From Lepidostoma basale (taxonomy: Eukaryota > Arthropoda > Insecta > Trichoptera > Lepidostomatidae), in contig JAHDVF020000866.1 in NCBI GenBank assembly GCA_022606425.2, positions 124,001 to 188,000 on the forward strand: a DNA stretch of 64,000 nt, written 5' to 3'. The notes under the pieces were generated by a model. It worked only from the letters and a program-made list of their open reading frames with translations, did not search any database and was not told the origin of the DNA. The translations under genes and the position numbers were made by a program. This document shows positions 1 to 10,626 of the stretch, in pieces (the first letter of the stretch is position 1; each line of letters starts with the position of its first letter).

Positions 1-686
1 CATAGACATTATTTTAATGTGTTTTTTTTTTCATTTTGAATTTGTATACCTCTAAAAAAACACCCTTTATTTAATAGAAAATTTTATGCCATTATTGTTT
101 AAATATAATTTCGGGCATATGAGCGCCACGGCTAGCTCAAATGAAGCGCAATCGTGAAGTCCAATTTTCAACACCTTTATTGAGCAACTGGGTGAAATGG
201 CAAAACGTACTGACTACAAATCAACTGTCAAATTGACAGTCTGTAGAAACAATGTTGCCAGTTTAAAAACCAAACCTCTAAAACAAACACCCTATACTAA
301 GATATATAAGTCTACTGGTGACGATATGACTTTAAAATAAATGAAATAACTATCGCCTAGCCCCGGAATAAAACATAGGCGATGACTTCATCGGGCGTGA
401 AAGCTCTTAGCATTACTCCATGTCATTATTATAAAATACTTTAAATAAAACGATTTAAAAACATAAGCCATAAGCACGCGCATAGTATGGATTTATGGTA
501 GCTGTTTGTAGGGTACCTTCTCAACAAAGGTTACTTCAAGTCGAGATATAATCGTATTTTTATCGCAGGAACACGCGAATTAAGCTTGTGTATAATAATT
601 CAATTTATACATTAAGTATGTAGCTGTAAACATTACGTATTAAGATGATGGATTATAAAGTATGCGTAATATTGGTAGTGTTAGAG
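1..686. other. No gene seen
   Basis: AT-rich sequence without a convincing coding frame, splice-bounded exon or recognisable repeat. Probably intronic or intergenic. Confidence 0.5.
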
Positions 687-780
687 CAGTGTTTCCCAAC
701 CGGTGGTCGCGGCCCAGTGCCGGGCCGTAAACAGTATACCAATTTTCGAGAAATTCGCCATGCAAAAATATTTAATACAA
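687..780 (+). mobile_element. hAT-like element, left end only
   Basis: Begins CAGTGTTTCCCAACC followed by GGTGGTCGCGGCCC, the look of a hAT-superfamily terminal inverted repeat and subterminal region. The matching right end was not found. The LINE copy at 781-1135 inserted into it, so the element may continue beyond 1149. Assignment rests on the terminal motif alone. Confidence 0.45.
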
Positions 781-1135
781 AAACTAACTAACTAACTAAC
801 CATCAGGCCGTCTCCCCGAAGGGGTAGACAGAAAGAATGGACTGCCACACATTCCTTTCCTGACATATTTCTCTCGATTCCTCAACATTCATACATCGTG
901 TCATGCACGCGCGTCGATTTCTCTGACTCCTCACATGGCCGACATTCAATATTTGATTTATTTGATCGTGCCACGTTTTCCTCGGTCTTCCTCTATTTCT
1001 GGTTCCATTTACATCATTAACATATCATTTTTTTACCATTCTTTCTTCATTCATCTTTCCATATGTCCAAACCATCTTAATGCTCCTTTCATTATTTTGT
1101 TCATAACACCTTCATTCGCACCGCATTCACTTCTT
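781..1135 (-). mobile_element. L1-type LINE, 3' fragment with target duplication
   Basis: Read on the minus strand this is the C-terminal end of the same reverse transcriptase polyprotein as the copy at 32343-33547, ending in the conserved GACGGCGTGATGGTTAG and a TTAG-repeat tail. The 13-bp sequence ATATTTAATACAA flanks it exactly at 768-780 and 1136-1148, which marks a single 5'-truncated target-primed insertion. It landed inside the hAT-like sequence to its left. A few substitutions break the frame, so it is inactive. Confidence 0.85.
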
Positions 1136-1148
1136 ATATTTAATACAA

Positions 1149-1740
1149 GATTTTTTATTTTATTTTTTTATTTATATAAAATACACAAATGAGACGTAAC
1201 AAACGAAAAAAATTTAGGCGACCCATTTGGACACAAAACGGTGTAACAAAGATGAAGCAACGACATGAAACCAAAAAATCATACATCTCAGAAGGAATCC
1301 AAATATGTCGACGTCAGCGAGGCAGTACTCTTTCCAGAATTTGCAATATATTTTTTATAAATACTGCCTCACAGACACTGAAAGCCTTGCAAGTCCTTGT
1401 AAGGAATGTGCCCCCACGTGTGGTGTTACTCAATATAATACAATGGAAAGAGAAAAAGAAGAATAAGGCTCTTTTTAGAGCCATTCCCAGGATATGTGTA
1501 TAAGAATATCTCGCTATTGACACGAAGAAGAAGAAATAGTGGTTAAACATGGAGTAAAGCGAGATGATTTTATTTAAGAAATAATTTAATAACCATTCAA
1601 GAACGGGTGGATTCGTAGTAACTATTTTTTACTGCAATACTTTTAAATAAAATTATTAAATCACATGTAAAAATGAATATTGCTGTAATAATATACAAAA
1701 TAGTTTAGCATTCTTCTATTTTCTTTGAATTTTTTTGTTT
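1149..1740. other. No gene seen
   Basis: Unassigned AT-rich sequence. A GAAGAAGAA run near 1525 resembles the tails of other LINE fragments here, but the sequence before it was not recognised. Confidence 0.35.
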
Positions 1741-1751
1741 TGTTTATATCG

Positions 1752-1789
1752 TTCTCCCGATGATGAAGGCCTTCGAAACATGTAGAGAA
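1752..1789 (+). ncRNA. Family A hammerhead ribozyme motif
   Basis: Parts in order: TTCTC (helix I, 5' side), CCGATGA (catalytic box, with C where U4 is usual), one extra T, helix II GAAGG/CCTTC, GAA, a tiny helix III AC-AT-GT, then A at the cleavage position, then GAGAA (helix I, 3' side, five Watson-Crick pairs with TTCTC). The tail of the family follows: AAATAAACTCAAAAGTGG and, near 1840, GGAATTCCACAGTGTTAA. Hammerheads of this short-helix-III type are known from Penelope-like elements. Activity is not shown and the U4 change may weaken it. Confidence 0.6.
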
Positions 1790-1880
1790 AAATAAACTCA
1801 AAAGTGGAAAAAAGTGTTTTAATTCATAAAAATTCGTCATTATGGAATTCCACAGTGTTAACGCCTTAAGTTTATCTAAA

Positions 1881-2505
1881 ATGAAATAATAAAGTTAAAA
1901 TGAATTTAAACGATAAAGCTAATTGATTCTCTCCACCTTGAGACAAATACCGGAAATTCAAATAGATACCAATGGAATCATATACAAGTATACTTACCAA
2001 CAAATAGTTAGTTCCACACACAGAATCACTTGCAAAAACTTAGCTTACACCACTAAAGCTATTATAAAAAAACAATTTATTATTAAACAAAGCAGATTTT
2101 GTGTCTCCCCGTATAACACTGTACGCAGCAATAAGCGAATGTGAATTTTTAGGGGATTACAAGGAGCATAATTGCGATGATGACATCAGACTTTTATATT
2201 TATAGCTCGGAGACATTCAGGACTCGTATTTTCTCAGCAAGGCACGCAGTGCGGGGCGTGGTCTCGCCGTTGACGCACGAGTCCCATGCTAATTGTCATC
2301 TCTACATGGGACACAATCCGCTGCTGGGGCACGTCCAGCGAATAAACACACACTGCGAGAGACTTTGTTATTAGCATCGTAATTGGTAATGGCTATTTAA
2401 TCTACATAATAACACCATAGGGCGCCCGGGATGTCTGAGTTGCATGCAAGCATAGATCGAAAACAAAGATTACTAAGAATAAACATAGCTAACCAACATA
2501 CAAAC
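1881..2505. other. No gene seen; moderately GC-rich patch near 2200-2440
   Basis: The part around 2210-2370 is less AT-rich than its surroundings and includes a 65-codon open frame on the plus strand, but the protein is not recognisable and no splice sites frame it convincingly. Confidence 0.3.
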
Positions 2506-2507
2506 AC

Positions 2508-3205
2508 TTGGACATGGACTTGGATCTTCTGGCTTACTGAGGTTCAGCTCATGTGGCTATTCCTCTTACGTCTGATGGGAACATTGTTGGAAGGTGATTT
2601 GGTGGGTTGTTGGTTTATGCGGGAGCATGATTTGTGAGGCCCGGAGTGTTCCTCTGAAGGAGGATCGATTTTGGGCGCTTGTGGTGGCTGGAGATGTTTG
2701 GGTCGTAATTTGAGAAGTCTTTTATTGTGGGGTTAGGATGTGAATGGAGTCCTTTGTAAAAACGTTCGGCAAGTTTCAGAATGAATTCATCTATAATCGG
2801 GATTCCCGATTCTAGGTGCAGTTGTGTGATCCTGGTCCATGAAGGCGCACCAAGCAATAAGCGGATAGCCTTATTTTGCATGTGCTCGAAGCTGCATAGC
2901 CCCAGATTGGGGCTGCGTAAGTGAAGATCAGCCTTATGACCGTTTTGTTTATCCTGAAATCCTCCATGCTTTTGAGCACCGACATTAAACTCCCGAGTTT
3001 ATTGTCGGTGCTCAGTTTACTGTTTCTAGCTAACATTGGTGAGAGGGCTGAGATTGCTCTTGACGTGCCTTTGACTTTATTTGTAATGTGTGGCCTCCAT
3101 GTCAGCTTAGAATCCAAGGTAACCCCAAGGTATTGCTGACAGGGAGATGCGTGAAGCTGATTCGGTTCAGTACTCCAATGTCTAAAACTGTCATGACAAA
3201 GCTCA
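2508..3205 (-). mobile_element. L2 LINE (Jockey/CR1-like), C-terminal fragment
   Basis: On the minus strand the translation shows YLGVTLDSKLTWRPHI, then TAAPIWGYAAS-like and QNKAIRLLLGAPSW segments, the typical region after the reverse transcriptase of Jockey/CR1-type LINEs. The reading frame shifts at least once near 2900. A short internal duplication around 2965-3015 repeats the ACCGACA..AAACTC segment. Other copies lie at 38097-38402 (minus) and 56275-56795 (plus). Dead fragment. Confidence 0.8.
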
Positions 3206-3240
3206 CCAAGATATAGCTAAACGAAAATATCTCTAATAAG

Positions 3241-3480
3241 CTCAAGATAAGACTTGTTCATAACTTTGCATTTTCCACATTTCTTTATGGTTGCGAAACT
3301 TGGACTATGCGAGCGTCGGAGATATTCAAAATTGATGCTTTCAAGATGTGGTGTAAGCGACGAATGCTGCGCATACCCTGGAAGGGGGTATGACCGAATC
3401 CTTGATGGGATGGCGTTGGGGTGGAGAGGCTTACGTCCAACAGTGGATGGAGACAAGCTGACGAAGATTATAATGAAATG
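3241..3480 (+). mobile_element. L4 LINE, C-terminal fragment
   Basis: The plus-strand translation, with one shift, contains FLYGCETWTMRASE and MLRIPWKG, then the end corresponding to YVQQWMETS. The DNA tail around TTACGTCCAACAGTGGATGG matches the copy at 11530-12060. This is the end of a non-LTR retrotransposon polyprotein; internally deleted and inactive. Confidence 0.7.
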
Positions 3481-4009
3481 TGACTCTACGTCCGAACTGT
3501 AAATGTAGCCATCTGCAGTTCAAAACCATTTTTAATATACTGCAAATGAAGCCAGACAAATAATGGGAGGTTAAATACTGCCTATGGTTATTGTAAATAA
3601 CTATTCAAAAAACAAAAAATATTTTATTTCACTCGTTCTTGCATGGCAAAGTATATAAAATAATGAATCCTGTTTGAAACTTAAACAACAATTGAAAAAT
3701 GAATGTACAGTTATATTCAATAAATTCTTAAGACCTTGGTGACCCACTTTTACTGTGACTCATTTTTTATTATTGGTTTATAACAAAATGACATTGAAAT
3801 ACAATAATGTCGATTTTTAACCAAAGATAAAAATAATACCAAAATTTGTTGAATATTCGTCTTCACTAAGTGGTGTGAATTCATTTTTAAATAAATATAA
3901 GAAAGAACAATGTATTTTAACAACATTTCTCGATCAGTTAATCAGTTGATTGATTCGATACCACTTCAATTTGTTTCAGATTTTCATTAGTATCGTCAAA
4001 AAGAAAATG
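3481..4009. other. No gene seen
   Basis: AT-rich, no supported feature. Confidence 0.45.
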
Positions 4010-4300
4010 AATCATATTTATTGTTTCTTGAACACTGATGTAAAACTCCATATTAAATATTATAATTAAGTAATATTATTCTTCTAGTTAACGGTATAAC
4101 AATTATCAGGTATGGAAGTTTAATTATATTTTATGGCGATGTCATATTTTGCCTTGCTAAGGCATTATTAAAATGGTCATTTGATAATGTATTAGTGAAG
4201 CGAAACGTGCCGTTTGAGAATGCATTAGGAAGGCGAAACATGTCATTACTATTAAATTTTAATAATTTAATTTGAAATTGTGAATATCTAATTTGATAAT
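4010..4300. repeat. Family B foldback repeat with two tandem hammerhead-like cores
   Basis: Left arm contains the family B end (TTCTTGAACACTGATG, AAACTCCATATTAAAT) in reverse, and a minus-strand core near 4150-4180. The right part carries two cores in the same direction: TTTGATAATG..GCGAAACGTG and TTTGAGAATG..GCGAAACATGTC. The second keeps AC-AT-GT-C, the usual helix III and cleavage site of the family. Confidence 0.6.
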
Positions 4301-4926
4301 TGTTATACCGGTAACTTGAACAATAACATAATTATATCATATAGAAAAGAGTAAACAGGACCCATTTATGAAAATCTGAGTGCAAAATTGAAAAGGCCAA
4401 GCTCTATAGAATGTAATTAATTTTGAAAGCTTACAGTATTTAAGTAATTAAAAAAAATCACCAAGAAAGACCTGATCAGAACAATAGATCCTGATTTATT
4501 AACAATAGCGCTTTCGGAAATCCCGTTTCGCGTCGTAACCAGTTTTTGGTGCAACGCCATGTCCAACGCCAAACATGTACCTACCCCATCGTGGGTAGAG
4601 TCCGTTCATTTCAGGGAGATTGTTTGCAATAGTGTGAGTGATTGTGTATTTACAAAAAACTAGAGGCTTTTTAAAAAAAAAATATGTATAGAAAAAGCAA
4701 AAAATTATTTTAATAATATTTTGTATTCATACATTGAAATAAACAAATAAGTTTTTTTTTTTAATAAAAATTCTATCAAATTAAATTGTAATAATCACAA
4801 AAATAAAGTCCAATAAAATTTTATATTGTTTATTTAGTTTTCTTTAAAAAAAAATAAGTGTGTGCAAATATTCATTATGATAATGTAGGTACAATGTTAA
4901 AATTTAATGGAATTGTTTTTTTTATA
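4301..4926. other. No gene; one arm of an outer inverted repeat
   Basis: Positions 4613-4635 (AGGGAGATTGTTTGCAATAG and three more bases) recur inverted at 5332-5354 with one change, on the other side of the family B foldback at 4927-5157. Otherwise unrecognised AT-rich DNA. Confidence 0.45.
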
Positions 4927-5157
4927 ATATAATTATTTCATAATTAATACGAATGAAAACGTCAGTTTTCTAGAAGTTTTATTATATTTTATGGGAATGA
5001 CGTGTTTCGCGCTTCTAAGGCATTATCAAATGTCGTATTTATTTAGACATTTGATAATAAATAAATAATAATAAATATAATAAAACTTCTAGAAAACTTA
5101 CGTTTTCATCCGTATTCATTATTTAATATGGAGTTTTACATCATTGTTGAAACAATA
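4927..5157. repeat. Family B foldback repeat
   Basis: Two inverted arms carry AATACGAATGAAAACG, TTTTCTAGAAGTTTTATT and their complements. The left arm holds a minus-strand hammerhead-like core: TTTGATAA, T, helix II GC..GC, GAAAC, AC, GTC. The right arm has lost most of the core. The right end reaches the family terminus (TGGAGTTTTACATCATTG, then a copy of AACAATAAAT). Confidence 0.65.
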
Positions 5158-5840
5158 AATAATTGTTTCAAATATCCCCTTGTTTCCGCCGTTAATTTTT
5201 TTTCGAATTTCGAGACATCAGTAATTTTCTAATCACTAAGTATTTTAGAAGCTTTATGCTATTCACTCCGTCTACTAAGACCCTGGAACCAATCAGACAG
5301 CGTTCTATAACAAACATAGTTGTTGTTACTAACACTATTGCAAATAATCTCCCTAAAGCGAATAAACTATACGTCGCGATATATTACCTTCAAAGGAATT
5401 TTAAACTATACCTCAGGGCGAGACAGCGGATATAATTCATCGGAGAAATCTAAGAACCATCAATTAACAGGCCGCGACTGATGATCGTAAAATGGGAAGC
5501 TGAAAAACGCGCCTGGGCGACGGGGTCTGCTTAGTGTTTGCAGTTACTGACGCAATGTTGGATACAGTTGCACGAAATAAAATAAGAAACGACTCAAGAG
5601 TCAGACACGCCCGGGTAATGACTCACGGCTAGCTAGCTACTGGCTACTGGCGTCACCAAATATTTACAAAATCCCCGAAATACACAGTGAAAGTACACAC
5701 GCAAAGCAAAAACACACATCAACCCTGCACGTTCAGAGTTTATATATACATACAAGAGTGATTCAAACTCTTATTGTACAATTTAAATACAAGCATAGTT
5801 TAAAACAAATATCGTCCTTGAACAGGAATAACATTCATTT
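5158..5840. other. No gene; second arm of the outer inverted repeat at 5332-5354
   Basis: Apart from the inverted match to 4613-4635 nothing is recognised. The stretch 5400-5650 is a little less AT-rich but has no coding signal. Confidence 0.4.
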
Positions 5841-5844
5841 TAGA

Positions 5845-6040
5845 TAAACTTAAGGTGTGGAATTCCATAATGTTGATTTTTTTATGAATTGAAATACTAT
5901 TTTCCCACTTTTGAGTTTATTTTTCTCGACATGTTTCGAAGGCTTACACCTTCATCATCGGGAGAACGATATAAACTGAGAAAAATAAACACAAAAGTGG
6001 AATAAACAGTGCTATAATTCATAAAAAATATAAATAACAT
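5845..6040. repeat. Family A foldback repeat
   Basis: Inverted arms: TTATGAATTGAAATACTA..CCACTTTTGAGTTTATTT on the left and the complement AAATAAACACAAAAGTGG..TATAATTCATAA on the right. The left arm keeps the complete hammerhead motif (minus strand, 5923-5966); the right arm has lost it. The family terminus GTGGAATTCCATAATGTT lies at the left edge. Confidence 0.7.
5923..5966 (-). ncRNA. Family A hammerhead ribozyme motif
   Basis: Minus strand: TTCTC, CCGATGA, T, helix II GAAGG..CCTTC closing a short loop, GAA, AC-AT-GT, C (cleavage position), GAGAA. Helix I TTCTC/GAGAA pairs over five bases. Same unusual C at core position 4 as the copy at 1752. Confidence 0.6.
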
Positions 6041-6889
6041 TTTAAACTGTTAAATTAAATAACTTTGTAAATAACATTCGATAATCTTCGGGTTCCATTC
6101 CTGAAAAAAACATATTCTCACACTATCTTTGGTCTGGAATTCACTTGACAATAAAATGGCGATAGATCAACTGCCTATCTCACACATATTTCGATAATTT
6201 TAATATATTTATGGGGTCTGAAGCTACCTAATACGAAATTCATAGATTATTTTTTGCGATCAATAAAAACTATTTTTGAAAATGACTTAAATAACTAAAC
6301 TGTCTCGTCAGAACGTTATACTTACTTATTCACTGTTATTTAACAATCATTATTTTAGAGTTGTACGTAGTATTAATGGAGAAAGTTTTCCACAAAAACG
6401 GTGCCATAAAAATCAATCATTTAATTATTATAATTCGATTTTCATTTGAAGCATTACTTTGTGGTTAGACATTTTGAATTTCTAAATTTAAGAAATTTGA
6501 CTTTTTCTAGATCTAATATTGCCCTGATGAAGATTTAAACAAAAATAGTAAACAGCAAATAAATATAATAACCATACCGTGGTTAAATACGAAGTGTTAT
6601 ATTGTATTTTAACTTCATAAATCCATTTAAAATTAAAAAAATATATTTTTTCTTAAACTGACATTACGTGCATGTGCTATTTAAGGCGTCAATTTGACAG
6701 AGCACACGATCGATCTTACTAAAGGCACAAGATTAATGGTCCGACGTAAAGAAAATTTCAAAGAATCGAGAGAATTCGCCTTAAGAATATTTCTTCATTA
6801 CTATAGAAGATGACGATCTCCAAAAAGCAATCATATTTAGGAGAATGTCTTCCCTATAAGGTCATTAAAAAATAAATTTATAATACAAA
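6041..6889. other. No gene; SINE1 scrap at about 6127-6180
   Basis: TCTTTGGTCTGGAATTCACT and AATAAAATGGCGATAGAT at 6127-6170 are the middle of SINE1. CCCTGATGAAGATTTAAAC near 6522 resembles a hammerhead 5' half without its partner. The rest is unassigned. Confidence 0.45.
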
Positions 6890-7012
6890 GCTTTACAAGG
6901 TTTTGCCAAATGTTTTCGCGTGGTGGAACATGTAACGTGTAACGGAATCGAGCTTGGGACCTTCGGAATGGTAGTTATAGATGATGCCTTTCTGCCACGA
7001 AGGCCGTCAATT
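6890..7012 (-). mobile_element. SINE1, degraded 5' part
   Basis: Minus-strand copy of the tRNA-derived SINE: GACGGCCTTCGTGGCAGAAA at the 5' end, and a mutated B box (TCCCAAGCTCGATTCCG). Diverged from the better copies at 51799-52050 and 61365-61605. Confidence 0.6.
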
Positions 7013-7159
7013 TAAAACACACACACAACTAAAATAAAATGGTTACAAATATTATGTTTATTCCAACCATTGCATTTATCTTGCAGTATCCATTGGCATA
7101 AGTATAAACATGGTTTGACAAAAATCTTATTATAGAAACATGTTTAAAAAAATATAGAA

Positions 7160-7508
7160 CAACAACAACAAAACAAACACGCCGTTCCCCCGCAGGGATA
7201 TGCTGAGACAATGGACCGCCACACTACTCTATCCTGACACACCTCTCTAGATTACACCACATTCATACGTGTCATACACTCACGTCGATTCTTTGTCGTC
7301 GATAATTTGTCCATGCCATCTTTTCCTCGGTCTACCTCGACTCCGTACTCTATTTAAATCATTAACTTATACTTTCATAACCATTCTTTCTCCATCCACG
7401 CGCTTCATGCGTCCGAACCAAGGCAGCGATCCTTTCATAATTTTGTTCATAATATCTTATTCCGCTCTACATTACTTTCTTATATCAGCATTTGAGATTC
7501 TGAAAGAT
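7160..7508 (-). mobile_element. L1-type LINE, 3' fragment with TTG-repeat tail
   Basis: Minus-strand end of the L1 protein gene. The tail is TTG repeats rather than TTAG. Flanked by AAAAATATAGAA at 7148-7159 and 7509-7520, a 12-bp target duplication. Belongs to the same subfamily as 24950-25480 and 36745-36950. Confidence 0.8.
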
Positions 7509-7520
7509 AAAAATATAGAA

Positions 7521-7895
7521 AGTAAATTTATTATAAATTATAATAATCATTCCAAAGGTACCGGAAAGTCTCAAAGGAGCTAAAATTTTGTTTTGAATGT
7601 TTAACAAAGCTGCAATATTCACGAATGAATGCGAATGACTTATGGCTGATGAAGGCATTGACATTAATGGCGATGACTTCAACATCCGTGTACTTTGTCC
7701 TGACACGTGGAAGCTTGCGTTAGTTATTGTCGTTGCTATAAATATAACGAGTACAGACAGATAACTTATTTCGTATTCGGTTGCATTGTCAATGCAAGTA
7801 CCTGATGCCAATAATATATACACAATATGATAAGCTATATGATCAATAAATAAAACTTTTATATATTAAACGCGATGTCGTCAAAAATATCCCCG
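7521..7895. other. No gene seen
   Basis: A 112-codon open frame on the minus strand spans the L1 edge and unrelated DNA, so it is not taken as a gene. Confidence 0.4.
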
Positions 7896-8205
7896 AAGGA
7901 GTTAACTAACTAGCTAAGCATCACGTAGTTTCTCTGGAGACGTAGGCCGCTGTGGATAAACCACCATACTGCTCTGTTCTAGCATATCTCTCGAGCTTCC
8001 ACTACAATCAACATCGTAACATGCATGTTCGTTGATTTTTCCGACTTCGAATGTGGCCGGCTTTTAGTATTTGATTAATTTGGTCATGCTTTCCTTGGTC
8101 TTCAGCGGCTTCTCTTTTCACCCACACTGCTTGTATACAAAATTATAACCATTCTTCTCTCGCTCATTCGTTCCATATGTACAAACCATCTCAGGGATTA
8201 TTTCT
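7896..8205 (-). mobile_element. L1-type LINE, old degraded fragment
   Basis: GTTAACTAACTAGC at the left edge is the decayed tail, followed by weak matches to the last 100 codons of L1. Closest to the equally diverged copy at 51390-51795; both lack the intact frame. Confidence 0.6.
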
Positions 8206-8221
8206 CTAAATTTTACTAATG

Positions 8222-8590
8222 ATCAAATCAAATCACTTTATTTTCTCAAAAGATATTATAAACCAAAATTATAGTTTAAGGCATATATACTACATCGTAA
8301 AACACGTAAAATTTAATACATAATACCTGGAACACATGAGGGATGGTTCGACGTTAGAAATACACGACACCCTCAAAGTAAAGAGTATTTATCTTCTGAA
8401 AGTACTTTCACTAATATGAGAAACGTCGATCTCCAAAGCGATCAAGTTAAGCAGTTTGATTGCTCTCCCCACCGGTATCACAAGAGGCAGTTTGGTTCTG
8501 CATGTTGGGAGAAAAAGCAGGATGTGCTGCCGTTGTCGAAAATAACAATTCGGAACATAAAAATGGGTACCCCTCCAAGATGACAAAATT
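8222..8590 (-). mobile_element. L3 LINE, 3' fragment with TGATT-repeat tail
   Basis: Minus-strand translation includes RQRQHILLFLPTCRTKLPL and PVGRAIKLLNLIALEIDVSH, ending near ISESTFRR. The 3' terminus is a TGATTTGAT repeat. Same family as 15762-16190, 53735-54025 and 61715-62294. Frame is broken. Confidence 0.75.
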
Positions 8591-8606
8591 ATCAAATAAT
8601 ATCATC

Positions 8607-8865
8607 ATTCTTCTTCTTCTTCCTCAGCCTATTCCCGTCCACTCCTGGACAAAGGCCTCCTTCAATCGTTTCCATGTCCTCTGTTTTGTGCAGACTGCAT
8701 CCAGGTTATTCCGACGTGTCTGTTCAGATCATCCTTCCACCGTAGTTGCGGTCGCCCTGCACTTCTCTTTGCCGTCTCCAAGTCGACAGTCGTCTTGTCC
8801 ATTTTTCATCTGAGCTTCTGGCTACGTGACCTGCCCATTGCCATTTTAGAGTCGCCACCCAGTGG
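8607..8865 (-). mobile_element. LINE 3' fragment, unassigned type
   Basis: Ends on the minus strand in GAAGAAGAAGAA after CCAGGAGTGGACGGGAATAG, the usual end of insect LINE polyproteins (a tryptophan-rich QEW/QQW segment). Too short and broken to place. Confidence 0.55.
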
Positions 8866-9503
8866 ATGATGTCATAATTCAATTATCTGCCTTATGTTAG
8901 AAATTTGCAAATCATAACGTCGTTTATAACTTGTGGCCGACAAATAAATCACTTACCAAAATAGTATCCACGTTGATTGTTATTTTATTAGCCACGAATA
9001 AAAAAAGAAGAGGAAAATGGTTAAAACTACGAAAATAAAATGAGGCTAACGTTTTCTGCCGATAACCGAAAAACAAAATACTATTATATTTTAGAAACGG
9101 GCAAAAACCTTAAATCTTGCAACGCAATGCGGGTAGATACGTTTTTTACCTCGCGTCGGAATAACTTTTCGATGGAATATCGCAAACAACAAAGGATACA
9201 AGATGTTTTAAAAAATCCATTCAATTTATTCTCGGAATATTGGAAGGAACCATAGAATTAAGAATTTGGGCAGTGAACTTTTTGCCGGCACTACAGCAGC
9301 ATGCCTTGATTGGCAAATTATTTCCGGCCACTGGAACAAGATCCTAAAGGAAGTACGTGATGAAATATGACTACGGGCGATGGACGTTACAATGCCCGCC
9401 TTGGTACCTCTGCCACGGATTATGACGCCGTTCAAATGTACAATAAACATTAGAATACAATAAAATGATTTCAACAGCGAATGAACTCGGTGCAAAGTAT
9501 GCG
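8866..9503. other. No gene seen
   Basis: Open frames of 71 and 105 codons here have no recognisable content. Confidence 0.4.
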
Positions 9504-9945
9504 ACGACCTTCGTGGCCGAGTGGTTTGTGCAACGACTGCCACATCGAAGTTCCCGGGTTCGATTCCCGCAGATGGCAGTGTGAATGTTACACTGTCTTT
9601 GCTCTGGTGTAGAATTCAGGTGATAATAAAATGACGATAGATTAACTGTTACATTTGATCTTGGAGGGTAAGATTGAGGGTCGACGAGGTGTTGGGAGAA
9701 GGCGGGTTTCCTGGCTGAGGAAGATCCGAGAGTGGACGGGGCTGAGGACCGTGGGGGAGCTGTTCCGAGCTGCCCAGGACGGGGAGGCCTACTCAAGGGT
9801 GATAGTCAACGTTGGGGAGACCTGACAGGACACGGAAAGAAGAAGAAGATTAACTATCTATCACATGTCACGAGTATCAATATGATAGCTATACCCTTTG
9901 CATCGATTTGGATCGCGCTGTAATGATGTAAAGAGCGATTCAACA
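9504..9945 (+). mobile_element. SINE1 split by a LINE insertion
   Basis: tRNA-derived SINE. The 5' part (9504-9647) has an A-box-like GTGGCCGAGTGG and a B box GGGTTCGATTCCC; the 3' part (9848-9945) carries ATCACATGTCACGAG, GATGTAAAGAGCGATTCAAC and an AAT-rich tail. The gap is filled by the LINE fragment at 9648-9846. Rejoined, it matches the uninterrupted copy at 51799-52050. Confidence 0.8.
9648..9846 (+). mobile_element. LINE 3' fragment (L7-like) inside SINE1
   Basis: Translation GRRGVGRRRVSWLRKIREW and ELFRAAQDGEAYS is the C-terminal tail of a non-LTR retrotransposon, ending in GAAGAAGAAGA. It is flanked by AGATTAACT at 9639-9647 and 9847-9855, a 9-bp target duplication, so it is a clean insertion into the older SINE. 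Confidence 0.75.
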
Positions 9946-10354
9946 AAATAATAATTTAAACTTTTTTTTTAATCCTAGGGATTGGTTTGCAGCAAAGTTT
10001 ATTAACACCTGTGCTGGTTCTTGGGGCTCTTTAATGTGATGGAAAATTCCCACCGCTTACTCAAAGCTTTTATAGACGAACGGCGCCTTTCGTCAGCTTC
10101 GCTCATTCAATCTCTTGGCCTGTCCTTCGTTCATGCAGGACTTACGATAGAAAAAATATATATAGGAAGTCAAGAAGGACACAGGCTATATTTTATCTAT
10201 TCCTTTTTTCCTCTTTCGTGCATGGAAATTACAAAATTATACTTAAAATATGCCTAAAAATATATGAAAATTGACAAGAGATTATATGGGATTTGTATAC
10301 AGTAGGTTATTTGAACCAAATTACTTCAATTTTTTTAGATATTGATTATCATGT
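9946..10354. other. No gene seen
   Basis: Includes a 78-codon open frame (10021-10257) with no recognisable domain or splice context. Confidence 0.4.
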
Positions 10355-10503
10355 CATGTGATAGGTAGCTAATCTATCGCAATTTACTGTCACGTGAATT
10401 CTACACAAGAGTAAAGACACTGTGACAATCACAATACCATCGCCGGGAATCGGGATATGGCAGTCATAGCTTTTGCCTTTCTGCTACAAAGGTGGTCGTC
10501 ATT
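10355..10503 (-). mobile_element. SINE1, 5' half
   Basis: Minus-strand copy with the A-box region, a mutated B box and the GTGTAGAATTCACGTGACAG segment. Lacks the 3' tail. Confidence 0.65.
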
Positions 10504-10626
10504 TAAACTCTATAAAATGTAAACTTTGAAAATAAAGTAATAATATTTTGGTCTTCGGTCATAAAACCATTTGGGACACATGTAAATTCACGTCGTGAAA
10601 TTTAAAAGCAAAACATGGGGTGGTTA

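Noticed and set aside
9371..9796. 141-codon minus-strand frame
   Set aside because: It runs antisense through SINE1 and the inserted LINE fragment; a shadow of two repeats.
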